Below, piece after piece: positions 16,563 to 25,920 of a DNA stretch of 64,000 nucleotides. The notes under the pieces were generated by a model. It saw nothing but the letters and a program-made list of their open reading frames with translations, did not search any database and was not told the origin of the DNA. Numbering within the stretch: the first letter of the stretch is position 1; the number at the start of each line of letters is the position of its first letter. Both the position numbers and the translations under genes were made by a program. This DNA comes from Roseiarcus sp963758335. Lineage in GTDB: Bacteria; Pseudomonadota; Alphaproteobacteria; Rhizobiales; Beijerinckiaceae. Where the stretch lies: positions 186,001-250,000 of the forward strand of contig CAVWVF010000002.1 in NCBI GenBank assembly GCA_963758335.1, written 5' to 3'.

Positions 16563-17405
16563 TCACCGGATGAGCGCGGCGATCTCCTCGCGCAAACCCT
16601 GCGCGTCCTGCGTCGCGAACCCTAGGTCGTCGAGCGCCCGCGCCACGGCGCCGACGAGATCGGCGTTGGTCGCCGCCTGCCCGCCGCCGGGCAGCGAGAC
16701 GTTGTTCTCGAAGCCAACCCGTACATGGCCGCCGAGCAGCGCGCCGCCGACGACGCAGGCGGCCTCCCGCCGGCCGAAGGCACAGACGCTCCACGACGCG
16801 AAGCGCGGCATGTCGGGGGCGAGAAACGGCAGCAGGTCGGAAGGGGCGGCCCGCCGGAGCAGCGAAAAGCGCCCGAGCACGAAAAGAACCGCCACCTGCT
16901 GGAAGGGGATCAGGCCCTTTTTCTGCATCGCCGCCAGCCGCTGCGCCTCCTCAGGCGTATAAAGAATGATCTGCGGCCAGACGTGCATCCATTTCAGCCG
17001 TTGGAGGAAGTTGCAAAACAGCGGCTCGTCCTTCTTCTCAGGCGCGAGCTCGCGCAGGGCGAACGACGCCGCCTCGGGGTGGGTGTCGAGGACGACCGCC
17101 ATCTGCCGACCAGGCGAATAGCGGCCCATCAACTCACTGGTGATCTGCACGACGAGGCGGTCGCCGACCGCCGCATGGATCCGGCCGATCGCTGCGCGAT
17201 AGGCCTCCGCGTCGAGGAGGTGAACGCCTTCGGAGTCGCGCACATGCAGGTGGAGCATCGCAGCGCCCTGATCGAGGCACTGGGCGGCCGTCTGCGCCAG
17301 CTCTTCCGGGGTGATCGGCAGCCCGGGGCAGTCGGCTTTGGTCTTGCGCCCGCCGTTCGGCGCGATCGCCACGACGACCTTCCTGCGCGCTGGACCCAAG
17401 GTCAC
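16563..17405 (-). CDS. beta-keto acid cleavage enzyme (BKACE, Kce-like)
   Basis: 280 aa. Family members condense a beta-keto acid with acetyl-CoA, as in 3-keto-5-aminohexanoate cleavage in lysine fermentation. Seen: VVVAIAPNGGRKTKADCPGL at the N-terminus, the zinc ligands in AAMLHLHVRDSEG, the GRYSPGRQMAVV segment and the late conserved GGHVRVGFENNVSLP. Normal length. It is divergent from an aminotransferase (78 bp between starts), suggesting an amino/keto acid pathway in which the aminotransferase supplies the keto acid. The true substrate cannot be read from sequence. Confidence 0.88.
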   Translation of the reverse strand: MTLGPARRKVVVAIAPNGGRKTKADCPGLPITPEELAQTAAQCLDQGAAMLHLHVRDSEGVHLLDAEAYRAAIGRIHAAVGDRLVVQITSELMGRYSPGRQMAVVLDTHPEAASFALRELAPEKKDEPLFCNFLQRLKWMHVWPQIILYTPEEAQRLAAMQKKGLIPFQQVAVLFVLGRFSLLRRAAPSDLLPFLAPDMPRFASWSVCAFGRREAACVVGGALLGGHVRVGFENNVSLPGGGQAATNADLVGAVARALDDLGFATQDAQGLREEIAALIR

Positions 17406-17482
17406 ATCCGCCGCCTTTCCGCCGCTCCGGTTCAGCGGCTAGGATGCTCGTCCGCCCCCGCGCCCTAAATCCGGATGATTCG

Positions 17483-18814
17483 ATGACGCATATTCTGCAT
17501 CGGGCCGCGAACGCCGTCATGCCGATCGCCGTCGGCGGCTCGGGCGTCGAGATTTTTGACGCGGAGGGGCGGCGGTATCTCGACGCGTCCGGAGGCGCGG
17601 CGGTCTCCTGCCTCGGCCACGGGCATCCCGACGTGATCGCGGCGCTGCACCGACAGCTCGACGCGCTGGCCTACGCCCACACCGCCTTCTTCACCACCGA
17701 GGCGGCCGAGCGCCTCGCCGATCGGCTCATCGAAGACGCGCCTGCGGGGATCGACCGGGTCTATCTGGTCAGCGGCGGCTCGGAGGCGATCGAAGCGGCC
17801 CTGAAAATGGCGCGGCAGTATTTCGTCGAGACCGGCGAGCCCCAGCGACGTGCGATCGTCGCGCGGCGGCAGAGCTACCACGGCGCCACCCTCGGCGCGC
17901 TCGCGGCCGGCGCCAACGCCTGGCGGCGCGCCCGGTTCGAGCCGCTGTTGATCGAAACGCACCACATCGATCCCTGTTTCGCTTACCGGCTTAAGGGCGA
18001 AGGCGAAGGCGACGCCGACTACGCCGCGCGCGCGGCTCAGGCGCTCGAGGGCAAGCTTCTTGAAATCGGGCCCGACCGGGTCATCGCCTTCGTCGCCGAG
18101 ACCGTGGTCGGGGCGACTGCGGGCGCCGTGCCCCCCGTTGGCGACTATTTCAAGCGCATCCGCGCCATCTGCGACCGCTACGGCGTGCTCCTCATCCTGG
18201 ACGAGGTCATGTGCGGCATGGGGCGGACCGGAACCTTGCATGCCTGCGCGCAGGAGGGCGTCGCGCCCGACCTGATGACGATCGCCAAGGGACTCGCGGG
18301 CGGCTATCAGCCGATCGGCGCGGTTCTCCTGACGAAGCGCACCTTCGAGGCTTTCGCGAATGGCTCCGGGGCCTTCCAGCACGGCCATACCTATATGGGC
18401 CATCCGATGGCGGCCGCGGCGGGGCTCGCCGTGCAGGACGTCATCAAGCGCGACAACCTCATCGCCAATGTCGTCGCCATGGGCGACCTTATCCGCCGCC
18501 GCCTCGATGAGCGCTTCGCCAACAGCCCCTTCGTCGGCGACATCCGCGGCCGCGGACTCCTCCGCGCGCTCGAATTCGTCGAAGACCGCATGACCAAGAG
18601 GCCGTTCGACCCGGCGCTCAGGCTCCATGCGCGGCTCAAGCGGGAGGCGATGGCGCGCGGCCTGATGGTCTATCCGATCGGCGGGACGATCGACGGCTCC
18701 ACCGGCGACCACGTCCTTCTCGCGCCGCCGTTCATCGTCAACGCAAGCCAGATCGAGACGACCGTCGAGCGGCTCGGCGAAGCGGTCGACGCGGCGGTCC
18801 GCGGCGTCAAATAG
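17483..18814 (+). CDS. class III aminotransferase, PLP-dependent
   Basis: 443 aa from ATG 17483 (MTHILHRAANAVMPIAVGGS); an upstream in-frame start at 17444 is less likely. It has the fold-type I signatures: VYLVSGGSEAIEAALKMARQ for phosphate binding, SYHGATLGALA, LLILDEVMCGMGRTG with the pyridine-N Asp, and MTIAKGLAGGYQPIGAVLL with the Schiff-base Lys, then HGHTYMGHPMAAAAGLA. The family transfers amino groups from omega-amino acids or diamines to pyruvate or 2-oxoglutarate. Divergent partner of the BKACE gene. Confidence 0.9.
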   Translation: MTHILHRAANAVMPIAVGGSGVEIFDAEGRRYLDASGGAAVSCLGHGHPDVIAALHRQLDALAYAHTAFFTTEAAERLADRLIEDAPAGIDRVYLVSGGSEAIEAALKMARQYFVETGEPQRRAIVARRQSYHGATLGALAAGANAWRRARFEPLLIETHHIDPCFAYRLKGEGEGDADYAARAAQALEGKLLEIGPDRVIAFVAETVVGATAGAVPPVGDYFKRIRAICDRYGVLLILDEVMCGMGRTGTLHACAQEGVAPDLMTIAKGLAGGYQPIGAVLLTKRTFEAFANGSGAFQHGHTYMGHPMAAAAGLAVQDVIKRDNLIANVVAMGDLIRRRLDERFANSPFVGDIRGRGLLRALEFVEDRMTKRPFDPALRLHARLKREAMARGLMVYPIGGTIDGSTGDHVLLAPPFIVNASQIETTVERLGEAVDAAVRGVK

Positions 18815-18954
18815 CAGGCCTGCGTCGCAAAGGCGTCACAGAAAGAGCAAACTGGCCCGCCAAAGGCGGCGCCGTCGCGCGCGAATGCGATATTTTCCTG
18901 TCCGGCCTGATTCGGCCGTGGGGGCTTTAGGCAAGAGCCGAAAGGACGGACGTC

Positions 18955-19650
18955 ATGGCGAAACGCTCTGCATGGCTGGCGCTCGGGCTTTGGGCTGCGC
19001 TCGGCCCCGCCGCCTACGCGGAAAACGCGCCGCTCGACCTGCAGAAGCCGGCCCCGCCTGCGAAGGCCGCCAAGCCGGCGAAGAGCGGCCCGGCCGCCAA
19101 CCTTTCCGCCGCCGACGCCGTCCAGCGCGCCAACGTCTGGCTCGACGCGGCCCGCGTGATGAGCGCCGACTTCGTCCAGATCGGGCCAGACGGCAAGCGC
19201 TCGGAGGGCCAGCTCACCGTCCAGCGCCCGGGCCACATGCTGTTCAAATACGCCGTCCCGGCGCGGTTCGAGATCGTCGCCGACGGGCGCAGCGTCGCCG
19301 TCATCGACCACAAGCTCAACACCCAGGACGAATATTTCATCGCCCAGACGCCGCTCAAATTCCTGCTCTCCGACCACATCGACATCGCCAGGGACACCAA
19401 GGTCTTGAGCGTCGCCCAGGACGAGAGCTCGGTGACGATCGAGATCGAGGACAAGGCGACGCTCGGCGGAACCGCGCATCTCGAGCTCATCTTCGACCCC
19501 GCCACCTTCGCGCTGAAACAATGGACGGTGATCGACGCGCAGGGGTTTCAGACGGTCGTGACGCTGTTCAACGTCGACCTCAAGACGAAGCCCGACCCGG
19601 CGCTGTTCCACATCGACGAGAATCTGCCGACGCGAACCCGCGGGCGGTGA
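18955..19650 (+). CDS. lolA: outer-membrane lipoprotein carrier LolA
   Basis: 231 aa with a signal peptide (AWLALGLWAALGPAAYA) and a Pro/Ala/Lys linker. The LolA beta-barrel region follows: VQRANVWLDAARVMSADFVQ, GQLTVQRPGHMLFKYAVPAR, VAVIDHKLNTQDEYFIAQTP and LIFDPATFALKQWTVIDAQG. It ferries lipoproteins across the periplasm from LolCDE to the outer membrane. AAAGGACGG precedes the ATG. In many Hyphomicrobiales lolA is directly followed by xthA; here 12.8 kb separates them. Confidence 0.9.
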   Translation: MAKRSAWLALGLWAALGPAAYAENAPLDLQKPAPPAKAAKPAKSGPAANLSAADAVQRANVWLDAARVMSADFVQIGPDGKRSEGQLTVQRPGHMLFKYAVPARFEIVADGRSVAVIDHKLNTQDEYFIAQTPLKFLLSDHIDIARDTKVLSVAQDESSVTIEIEDKATLGGTAHLELIFDPATFALKQWTVIDAQGFQTVVTLFNVDLKTKPDPALFHIDENLPTRTRGR

Positions 19651-19984
19651 GAGAGAGCGGCAGCGGGCAGTAGGCAGTTGGCAGTAGCTCATCCGCGGGG
19701 CTTCGATTGCCGCGCCGCCATTATCGGCCGATCAAGCTCGTTAACGGCGGGGCGAGCAGAAATCTCGCCTTAACCTTAATCTTCAACGCCACCGCCAGGC
19801 TCGGGACCCGTCGGACGGCGCGGCGCCCGGCAACCGCCCTAGCGACGCTCGGCCCTGTGCCGCTCAAAAACCTCGCGGCCGTCGCGATCGAGAATGCGCA
19901 GCGCGGTCGTGTGAGGCGGCAACACGAGGTTTGCGGCCTCGACGATTGCGGATGACACGTCCAAAACCTGAATTTCGACTTCCT

Positions 19985-20395
19985 TCAGAATTGACGATCT
20001 GTCATCGGACGGCGCGCCGAGACATTGGATCCTGAACGACTGCGGCCTCGCTTCGAGAACGCGCTTCGGTTCTTCGCCTTGAAGCAGCGTCGAACCGGGT
20101 CGGCGCGCGCGACCCGACGCCCCGCCGCGAACCGCGGTGAAAACGGCGTTCGCCGCCGTCCGTTCCGAGGCGCAATGGGCAAGCCCAGCTTGCGAGCGAC
20201 CGCCAAAGCGACGCGGTCCCAATCCCTGGCAATCGCGTCGGAACTGGCCTCATGTTCCCTTCTGCGCGCTTCCAGATAGGCGGCGGTGCCGAGTTCGTGA
20301 ATCAGCGCCTCCGCCTCGGCGGCGATGCTCTCGATCCTTGCACGCCGGCGCAACTGCCACAGCCTCGAAATCGGAAAGTTGAACCCCTTGCCCAT
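19985..20395 (-). CDS. hypothetical protein (possible remnant)
   Basis: 136 aa from MGKGFNFPISRLWQLRRRAR, with IESIAAEAEALIHELGTAAY and LEARRREHEASSDAIARDWD, a charged helical domain that looks real. The latter third is low-complexity Arg/Ser and may be out of frame. Next on the same strand, 19839-20000 reads VEIQVLDVSSAIVEAANLVL and RILDRDGREVFERHRAERR, also protein-like but without a start. The two may be one former gene or pair separated by an indel. I do not recognise the family; such genes occur in mobile or phage-like DNA. Confidence 0.4.
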   Translation of the reverse strand: MGKGFNFPISRLWQLRRRARIESIAAEAEALIHELGTAAYLEARRREHEASSDAIARDWDRVALAVARKLGLPIAPRNGRRRTPFSPRFAAGRRVARADPVRRCFKAKNRSAFSKRGRSRSGSNVSARRPMTDRQF

Positions 20396-20539
20396 GGGTC
20401 GCCCATCGCGCTGCAATGCAGCGCTTTCGACCCGGCCGCCGCGACCGTTGGCGCACACCAAAGAACGCCATTTTTTGCAGGTAACCACGGATTATTGCGC
20501 GCTACAACCCCGTGGGTTGTGTATCGGGGCGCCCGGCTT

Positions 20540-20579
20540 GGCCTTGGGGTGAACCGGCGCGATGATCGCGTTCGCTTCC
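20540..20579 (-). pseudogene. SRAP gene scar (40 bp)
   Basis: Forty bases match 27060-27099 inside the SRAP gene with two differences, and on the minus strand encode EANAIIAPVHPKA. No other part of the gene is present around it. Confidence 0.7.
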
Positions 20580-20598
20580 CTCCCGGAATGCCAAAAAA

Positions 20599-20680
20599 AC
20601 GTGTTTCAATGGGTAGAAATACGGATTGATTTTGGCTCGGATGGGCAGCAGGTTCATTAGACCTCGGGTTTCTTGAGATT
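20599..20680. repeat. imperfect 80-bp intergenic repeat, copy 1
   Basis: Shares CAATGGGTAGAAATACGGAT-TGA and, 37 bp later, GACCTCGG-TTCT with 23928-24005. It lies upstream of the small anchored protein at 20734. May be a mobile scar or a shared regulatory region. Confidence 0.55.
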
Positions 20681-20733
20681 GGGAATGGTCCGCGCGGGTT
20701 TGTAGGGGATTACCAGAAAAAGGCGAGGCCGTT

Positions 20734-20946
20734 ATGAGATCCTTGACGATAGCAATCTTGCTCTGCATCGGCGCCGTGATGAGCATTGAGAGCGCGGACG
20801 CGCTTCTGCTTCCGTGCACGGCCTGCAAGGCGGCGCCAGCTCCGGCGATCGGCGCCGGAGTGCCTGCCCTCCTGGCGGTCGGGGGAATATTATTCGGCGC
20901 CAACCTCTTGCGGCGCCGGCGGCAATCCCGGACGATTGCCGGGTGA
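20734..20946 (+). CDS. small membrane-anchored protein with PEP-CTERM-like tail
   Basis: 70 aa. N-terminal signal peptide (RSLTIAILLCIGAVMSIESA), a short Cys/Pro/Ala segment (LLPCTACKAAPAPAIGAGVP), a hydrophobic helix ALLAVGGILFGANLL and an Arg tail RRRRQSR. The architecture recalls sortable C-terminal anchors of the exosortase type, but the PEP signature itself is replaced by GVP, and no exosortase is in the window. It is followed 59 bp later by the chagasin-family inhibitor on the same strand. Confidence 0.6.
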   Translation: MRSLTIAILLCIGAVMSIESADALLLPCTACKAAPAPAIGAGVPALLAVGGILFGANLLRRRRQSRTIAG

Positions 20947-21004
20947 TTTCGTGCGCCTTGGCGACAGGCCTACCCACCTGCCGCCCAAGACTTGTTGATC
21001 CACG

Positions 21005-21334
21005 ATGGCTGAAATCGTCGTCGGCGCGGGCGAAAATGGTCGCCTCTTCGGCGTTGCGGTGGGCGATTCGGTGCGGATCGAGTTGCCGGAAAACCCCACG
21101 ACTGGCTTTCGCTGGCAGATGGAGCCTTCCTCATTTGAAGGCGTGTCGGCGTTGCGGCTTCAATCCGTCGAGTATCAAACGGCGGACAGGACCGGTGTGG
21201 GTGGCGGCGGCCGCCGCGTGTTCCGCTTCTCTGCGGTAGCACGCGGCCATGTCAGTCTTCGGCTTGAACTGTTGCGCGAATGGGAACGACAGGCCGCGCG
21301 TGAGACATTCGTCATTACGGTTGATGTCCGCTGA
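21005..21334 (+). CDS. chagasin-family (I42) cysteine protease inhibitor
   Basis: 109 aa. The diagnostic NPTTGFRW loop (residues 30-37) and a second GGGGRRVFRFSA-type loop region, then GHVSLRLELLREWE, correspond to chagasin inhibitory loops on an Ig-like barrel. There is no signal peptide, so it would act in the cytosol unless the true start is upstream. Bacterial members are thought to inhibit papain-like proteases. Target unknown. Neighbours are the small anchored protein and a histidine kinase. Confidence 0.8.
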   Translation: MAEIVVGAGENGRLFGVAVGDSVRIELPENPTTGFRWQMEPSSFEGVSALRLQSVEYQTADRTGVGGGGRRVFRFSAVARGHVSLRLELLREWERQAARETFVITVDVR

Positions 21335-21498
21335 GGCGCCGGGATTCGAACGTTCTTGACGACCGGTGGCAGGAAGAAGGCATCACCCCGATTGGCGTAA
21401 GAGGAGCTTCTCAACTTGGCGATGCAGTAGTGAGCAACTACAATTTTTATCAAGCGTCTTTGCGCCGATCGTCCTCCCGAGGGAGGTGGTTTCGGCAT

Positions 21499-23151
21499 AT
21501 GACAGCTTCGATCCTTAGGCGTGTGCGACCACCGTGGTCATTTCAGGGGCGCGCCTCGGCGGTGAACGCGGTTGCGACCGCCTGTTGTTACGTGGCGCTC
21601 TATGTCGCGCTGGATTGGATCAGTTTCATTGGAGTGCTGCCGGGTTCCGGTTACACGCCATGGAATCCGCCCCCTGCGCTGAGTTTAGCCTTGTTGATCA
21701 GCAAGGGACTCGCGTTCGCGCCGGCGGTTTTCGCCGCTGAGCTCGTCTCGAGCGACGTAGTCTCGCATTTCCCCGCCGGCGTTTCGGCGTCTGTCGCCAG
21801 TGCCGCAATCGTTGCGGCCGGGTATACGGCGACAGCCGCTTTGCTGCGTCGAATTCTTCTCACGAATCACGGTCCAATTCGCGTCGACGCCGTTGCGGGC
21901 TTCCTGGCGATAACCGCTGCCGGCGCTTTCGCGGTCGCCGTTGCAGACGTGAATATGATCGTCGCGTTTGGCGGACTACCATCCAGACTCGCCAACTCCG
22001 CCATCCAGCATTCGTTCATCGGCGACTTGACCGGCATCATTGGCCTGCTTCCGGCGCTCCTCCTCTGGAGAAAAGCGTGGGAACGGTGGAAGGAAACGAC
22101 GCTCAGCGCCCGAGTGACCGATCTCGGGATTTTTGTCGCCGGGCTCGGCGCCGCCCTGTTGCTGGTGTTCGGCAATGCGCACGAGAAGGAACTGCAGCTC
22201 TTTTACCTGATGTTGCCGCCCGTGATCTGGATCGCCGTGCGTCACGGGCTCGCTTGGTGCGCGGTGGCGATCCTTGTCGATCAACTGGCCCTCATCACGA
22301 CGATTGCCTTGTTGGGCTTTTCCACAGACGACTTCCTCAGTTGTCAGCTTCTGTCGATTGTCATCTCCGCCACGGGACTGATTCTCGGCGCCGTGGTGAC
22401 CCAACGCCATCACGCCGAGCAGCTCCTGCGGCGCCAGCAGGCGGAGCTCGCCCGGCACGCCAGGCTCACGACGGTCGGAGCGTTCGGCGCAGCGGTCGTG
22501 CACGAGATCAGCCAGCCTCTGGCGGCCGCGGCGGCATTCGCTCATTCGAGCAAGCGGCTTTTGGAGGAAAATCCCATCAATTCCGCGTTGTTGCGCGAGA
22601 CGGTCGAGAATGTCGAACAAGAAACCCATCGCGCCGGGGCGATCGTCGAGCGCATTCGACATTTCCTCGACCGGGGCGACTTGCGCTGGGATTCGGTCGA
22701 TCTGGGCGAGCTGTTGCGCCAGCTGGGCGGCGCGCTCGCCGACGAGGCTGGCGCCCATGGCGTCGCGATACGGGTCAGCGCGCCGACGTCGACCTTGTTC
22801 GATGCGGATCGCATACAGATCGAGCAGGTCCTGGCGAACTTGATGCGAAACGCGATCGAAGCCGCCGCCCACAGCGAAGCCGGCGACGGAAGCGTCCAAA
22901 CGACTCTCTCCCGCTCGCCGGGGGCGCTCCGGATCGAGGTCGAGGATAATGGTCCCGGCGTGGCTCCCGATATCGTGGAGCGCCTGTTCGAGCCGTTCGA
23001 GACGACGAAGCGGCGCGGCATGGGGCTCGGCCTCTCATTGAGCCGGGAGATCGTCAAGGCCCATGGCGGACGACTGTGGCTCGATCGGACCGACGCCACC
23101 GGCTCCAAATTCATCCTGGAGCTGCCGGATAAGAGTGGAGCATCCCCATGA
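21499..23151 (+). CDS. MASE1-type sensor histidine kinase
   Basis: About 550 aa from ATG 21499 (a GTG at 21430 is also in frame). Residues 20-280 form a multi-span MASE1-like membrane sensor (WNPPPALSLALLISKGLAFA, VFAAELVSSDVVSHFPAG). A coiled segment leads to HisKA with phospho-His in VVHEISQPLAAAAAF. The HATPase domain has N-box LANLMRNAIEAAA, G1 VEDNGPGVA and G2 RRGMGLGLSLS. This FixL/DctB-like kinase would phosphorylate the response regulator encoded next, whose ATG overlaps its TGA. Confidence 0.92.
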   Translation: MTASILRRVRPPWSFQGRASAVNAVATACCYVALYVALDWISFIGVLPGSGYTPWNPPPALSLALLISKGLAFAPAVFAAELVSSDVVSHFPAGVSASVASAAIVAAGYTATAALLRRILLTNHGPIRVDAVAGFLAITAAGAFAVAVADVNMIVAFGGLPSRLANSAIQHSFIGDLTGIIGLLPALLLWRKAWERWKETTLSARVTDLGIFVAGLGAALLLVFGNAHEKELQLFYLMLPPVIWIAVRHGLAWCAVAILVDQLALITTIALLGFSTDDFLSCQLLSIVISATGLILGAVVTQRHHAEQLLRRQQAELARHARLTTVGAFGAAVVHEISQPLAAAAAFAHSSKRLLEENPINSALLRETVENVEQETHRAGAIVERIRHFLDRGDLRWDSVDLGELLRQLGGALADEAGAHGVAIRVSAPTSTLFDADRIQIEQVLANLMRNAIEAAAHSEAGDGSVQTTLSRSPGALRIEVEDNGPGVAPDIVERLFEPFETTKRRGMGLGLSLSREIVKAHGGRLWLDRTDATGSKFILELPDKSGASP

Positions 23152-23753
23152 TGACGACGCAGCAGACGGTTTTCCTCGTCGAAGATGACGAACGGATGCG
23201 CGTCGCCATCGAACTGCTTCTTCGCACCGAAGGTTTTCAGGTTGAGAGCTATCCACACGCCGAGGCGTTTCTCGCCAGCGGGACCTGCTTTCAATCAATC
23301 TGCCTTCTGACGGACGTTCGTCTGCCTGGGGTGGATGGGCTCGCCCTCCACCGCCACCTTGCCGCTATCGGGGCGGCCCCGGCCACGGTCATGATCACTG
23401 GCCACGGCGACATTCCAATGGCGGTGTCGGCCCTGAGGGAGGGAGTGGTGGACTTCATCGAGAAGCCCTTTCACCCGCCCGTGCTCCTGGAGAGCATGAG
23501 GGAGGCGTCGCGTCGCGCGGTCGCCATGCGCGATCATGAAACGAGGATGGCCGATTTCAAAATCCGGCTCAGGACCCTGACGAAGCGCGAGGCGGAGGTA
23601 TTGGACCTGCTGATCGAAGGCGAGTCGACCAAGGTCATCGCGAGTCGCCTCGGGATCAGCGTACGGACCGCCGAACATTATCGGGCAAATATCATGGAGA
23701 AGTTGGAAGTCCCCTCGACTTCGCGGCTCATCGCCTTGATGTCTGCGCTGTAG
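23148..23753 (+). CDS. FixJ-type response regulator (REC-LuxR HTH)
   Basis: 201 aa. REC domain with acidic pocket VEDDERMR, phospho-Asp in CLLTDVRLPGVDGLALH, Thr in MITGHGD and Lys in FIEKPFHP. Then a LuxR/GerE HTH: LTKREAEVLDLLIEGESTKV, ASRLGISVRTAEHYRANIME. ATGA overlap with the kinase gene indicates a coupled two-component operon. A short copy of its 3' end lies at 26815-26871. Confidence 0.93.
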   Translation: MMTTQQTVFLVEDDERMRVAIELLLRTEGFQVESYPHAEAFLASGTCFQSICLLTDVRLPGVDGLALHRHLAAIGAAPATVMITGHGDIPMAVSALREGVVDFIEKPFHPPVLLESMREASRRAVAMRDHETRMADFKIRLRTLTKREAEVLDLLIEGESTKVIASRLGISVRTAEHYRANIMEKLEVPSTSRLIALMSAL

Positions 23754-24507
23754 GCGAGGCGAGACCCTTAGCTCAGGCTGGACTTCAACAAACTTGTCAA
23801 TACTGGGCGGATTTATCGCAGTAACTTGATTTAGCAGTCGCAATTCGTTCGAGCGCCGTTGGGATTCAGCTTTCTGCGATGTCAGCGACAACGTCGCAAG
23901 CTGTTTGAGTTTGATCATTATCTGAAACGCGTTCAAATGGGTATAAATACGGATTGAACTTCGCTGGCACAGGCGGCACATTATTTGGACCTCGGCTTCT
24001 CGAATTTAGCGAAGGCTCCGAGGGCGCGCCCAGTTAGAAGAGCGGGGTGTAGCCACCTTCATCGATGAATTGTTTCGAGTTCTTTAAGAGAGTGAGGGCT
24101 CATGAATCCCCTCAATTGAAAAATGGCCTGATTTCGGCACTTTTTGGCCCTTCAACGTGAGATCAGGGGAACGAAAACGCCGCTTTTGGAATGACGCGCC
24201 CTCATCAGCGATAATCGCGAAGCAAAATCCGGTGCCGCAAAACTCGCAAGACGAGTATCTCGGGATCAAGATACGTATCTGAGGTTGCAAAATTGCCTGC
24301 CACGAAAAATGAGGGGATGGCTGAGGAGTGAGGGTTAAGATGAACAGGACGTTCTTCAGTATTAGGCGGCATCTACACGCAGTGCGATACAACAATCTGG
24401 TAACGTAACTGTCAATACTCTACAGTGAGGATCGCCAGCGCTCATTGAATAGCCCAGTTGAGCCATGAGCTACCGCGCCGGAGCGGTGCAATAGGGGAGG
24501 CAGCACG
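23754..24507. other. 750-bp intergenic region
   Basis: Contains copy 2 of the 80-bp repeat (23928-24005). Further on, an AT-richer stretch from 24060 to 24420 has TGAATCCCCTCA and TGAGGGGATGG about 200 bp apart in inverted orientation. No frame looks protein-like. The last 20 bp hold AGGGGAGG, the ribosome-binding site of the oxidoreductase. Confidence 0.5.
23928..24005. repeat. imperfect 80-bp intergenic repeat, copy 2
   Basis: Partner of 20599-20680; core CAAATGGGTATAAATACGGA-TTGA and GGACCTCGGCTTCT. Same strand and similar internal spacing. Confidence 0.55.
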
Positions 24508-25890
24508 ATGAACGATGAAATGATTGCTAAATTCGCTGAGAGTCTCCGTGGTCCCGTCATTGGGCGCAATCACCCGGATTACGATGAGGCGCGGCAGCTC
24601 TACAATGCCATGATCGACAAGCGGCCGCTGCTCATCGCAAGATGCACGGATGTCGCCGATGTTATCGCGGCAGTGAATTTCGGCCGCGACAACAAGCTCC
24701 CGATCGCCGTTCGCGGCGACGGCCACAATGGTCCGGGTCTCGGCAGCGTCGACGACGGCCTGGTCATCGACCTGTCGACGATGAAGGGCGTGAGGATCGA
24801 CCCCAAGAACAGGACGGTGAGAGTGGGCCCGGGATGCACGAGCGGCGACGTCGATCACGCGACCCAGGCCTTCGGTCAGGCCGTGCCGTTCGGGATCATC
24901 TCGACCACCGGCGTCGCCGGGCTCACGCTGAGCGGCGGTCACGGCTACCTCAGCCGCCAGTACGGACTCGCGGTGGATAATCTCATCGAGGCGGACGTCG
25001 TTCTGGCCGACGGCAGCTTCGTCACCACTTCCGAAACCGAGAACACGGACCTCTTGTGGGCTCTGCGCGGCGGTGGCGGAAATTTCGGCGTCGTGACCAG
25101 CTTCCTCTTCCGCACCCATCCGGCGACCATGGTTTACGGCGGGCCGATCGTGTTCGAACTCGCCGACGCGCACGCCGTGATGAAATGGTACCGGGAATTC
25201 CAGCCGACGGCGCCGGACGAATTCTACATTTTTCTCGGGCTGCAGTCGGTGCCGCCCGCCGATCCATTTCCCAAGGAGCACTGGTCGAAGAAGATGTGCG
25301 CGCTCCTCGCGTCGCACAATGGGCCGCTGGCGGAGGGCGAGAAGGCCGTCAACGCGGTCCGCGCTTCCCTGCCGAAGCCGATCATCGACTGGGCCCAGCC
25401 GATGCCCTACACGGTGATCCAGACCCTGTTCGACCCGCTGTATCCGAAAGGTCTGCAATGGTACTGGAAGGGCGATTTCGTGAAAGAACTGCCGGACGCC
25501 GCCATCGACGCGCATGTCGCGCACGCGGCCAAGCTGCCGAGCGTCCTCTCCGGAATGCACCTCTATCCGGTCGACGGCGCGGTCCATCGGCAGAAGAAGG
25601 ACGCGGCCGCGTGGGGCTACCGCGACGCCGTCTGGTCGATGGTGATCGCCGGGATCGATCCGGATCCGGCCAATGCGCCGGCGCTCAAGCAATGGGCGCA
25701 GGCTTATTGGGCGGCGGTGCATCCGTTCAATCTGCCCGGCGCCTATGCGAACTTCATGATGGACGACGAGGGCGAGGCGCGGGTCAAGGCCGCGTACGGG
25801 GGCAATTATTACCGGCTCGCGAGCCTGAAGAAGAAATACGATCCGATGAACCTGTTCCGGATGAACCAGAACATCCGGCCGGCGGCCTGA
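24508..25890 (+). CDS. FAD-binding oxidoreductase (BBE / berberine-bridge family)
   Basis: 460 aa. PCMH-type FAD domain: LPIAVRGDGHNGPGLGSVDD with the His that usually carries 8-alpha-linked FAD, GPGCTSGDVDHATQAFG with the possible second (6-S-Cys) link, LTLSGGHGYLSRQYGLAVDN and WALRGGGGNFGVVTSF. The C-terminal BBE motif YANFMMDDEG then YGGNYYRLASLKKKYDPMNL-FR completes the bicovalent flavin site. Such enzymes oxidise alcohols, sugars or alkaloids with O2. Substrate unknown. The cyclase-like gene follows 30 bp downstream and may be co-transcribed. Confidence 0.9.
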   Translation: MNDEMIAKFAESLRGPVIGRNHPDYDEARQLYNAMIDKRPLLIARCTDVADVIAAVNFGRDNKLPIAVRGDGHNGPGLGSVDDGLVIDLSTMKGVRIDPKNRTVRVGPGCTSGDVDHATQAFGQAVPFGIISTTGVAGLTLSGGHGYLSRQYGLAVDNLIEADVVLADGSFVTTSETENTDLLWALRGGGGNFGVVTSFLFRTHPATMVYGGPIVFELADAHAVMKWYREFQPTAPDEFYIFLGLQSVPPADPFPKEHWSKKMCALLASHNGPLAEGEKAVNAVRASLPKPIIDWAQPMPYTVIQTLFDPLYPKGLQWYWKGDFVKELPDAAIDAHVAHAAKLPSVLSGMHLYPVDGAVHRQKKDAAAWGYRDAVWSMVIAGIDPDPANAPALKQWAQAYWAAVHPFNLPGAYANFMMDDEGEARVKAAYGGNYYRLASLKKKYDPMNLFRMNQNIRPAA

Positions 25891-25920
25891 TCCATCGCGG
25901 CCACGGACGGGGAGAACCGT

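Noticed and set aside
24060..24420. MITE suggested by TGAATCCCCTCA / TGAGGGGATGG ends
   Set aside because: Only about 9 bp of inverted match and no target duplication; not enough to call an element.
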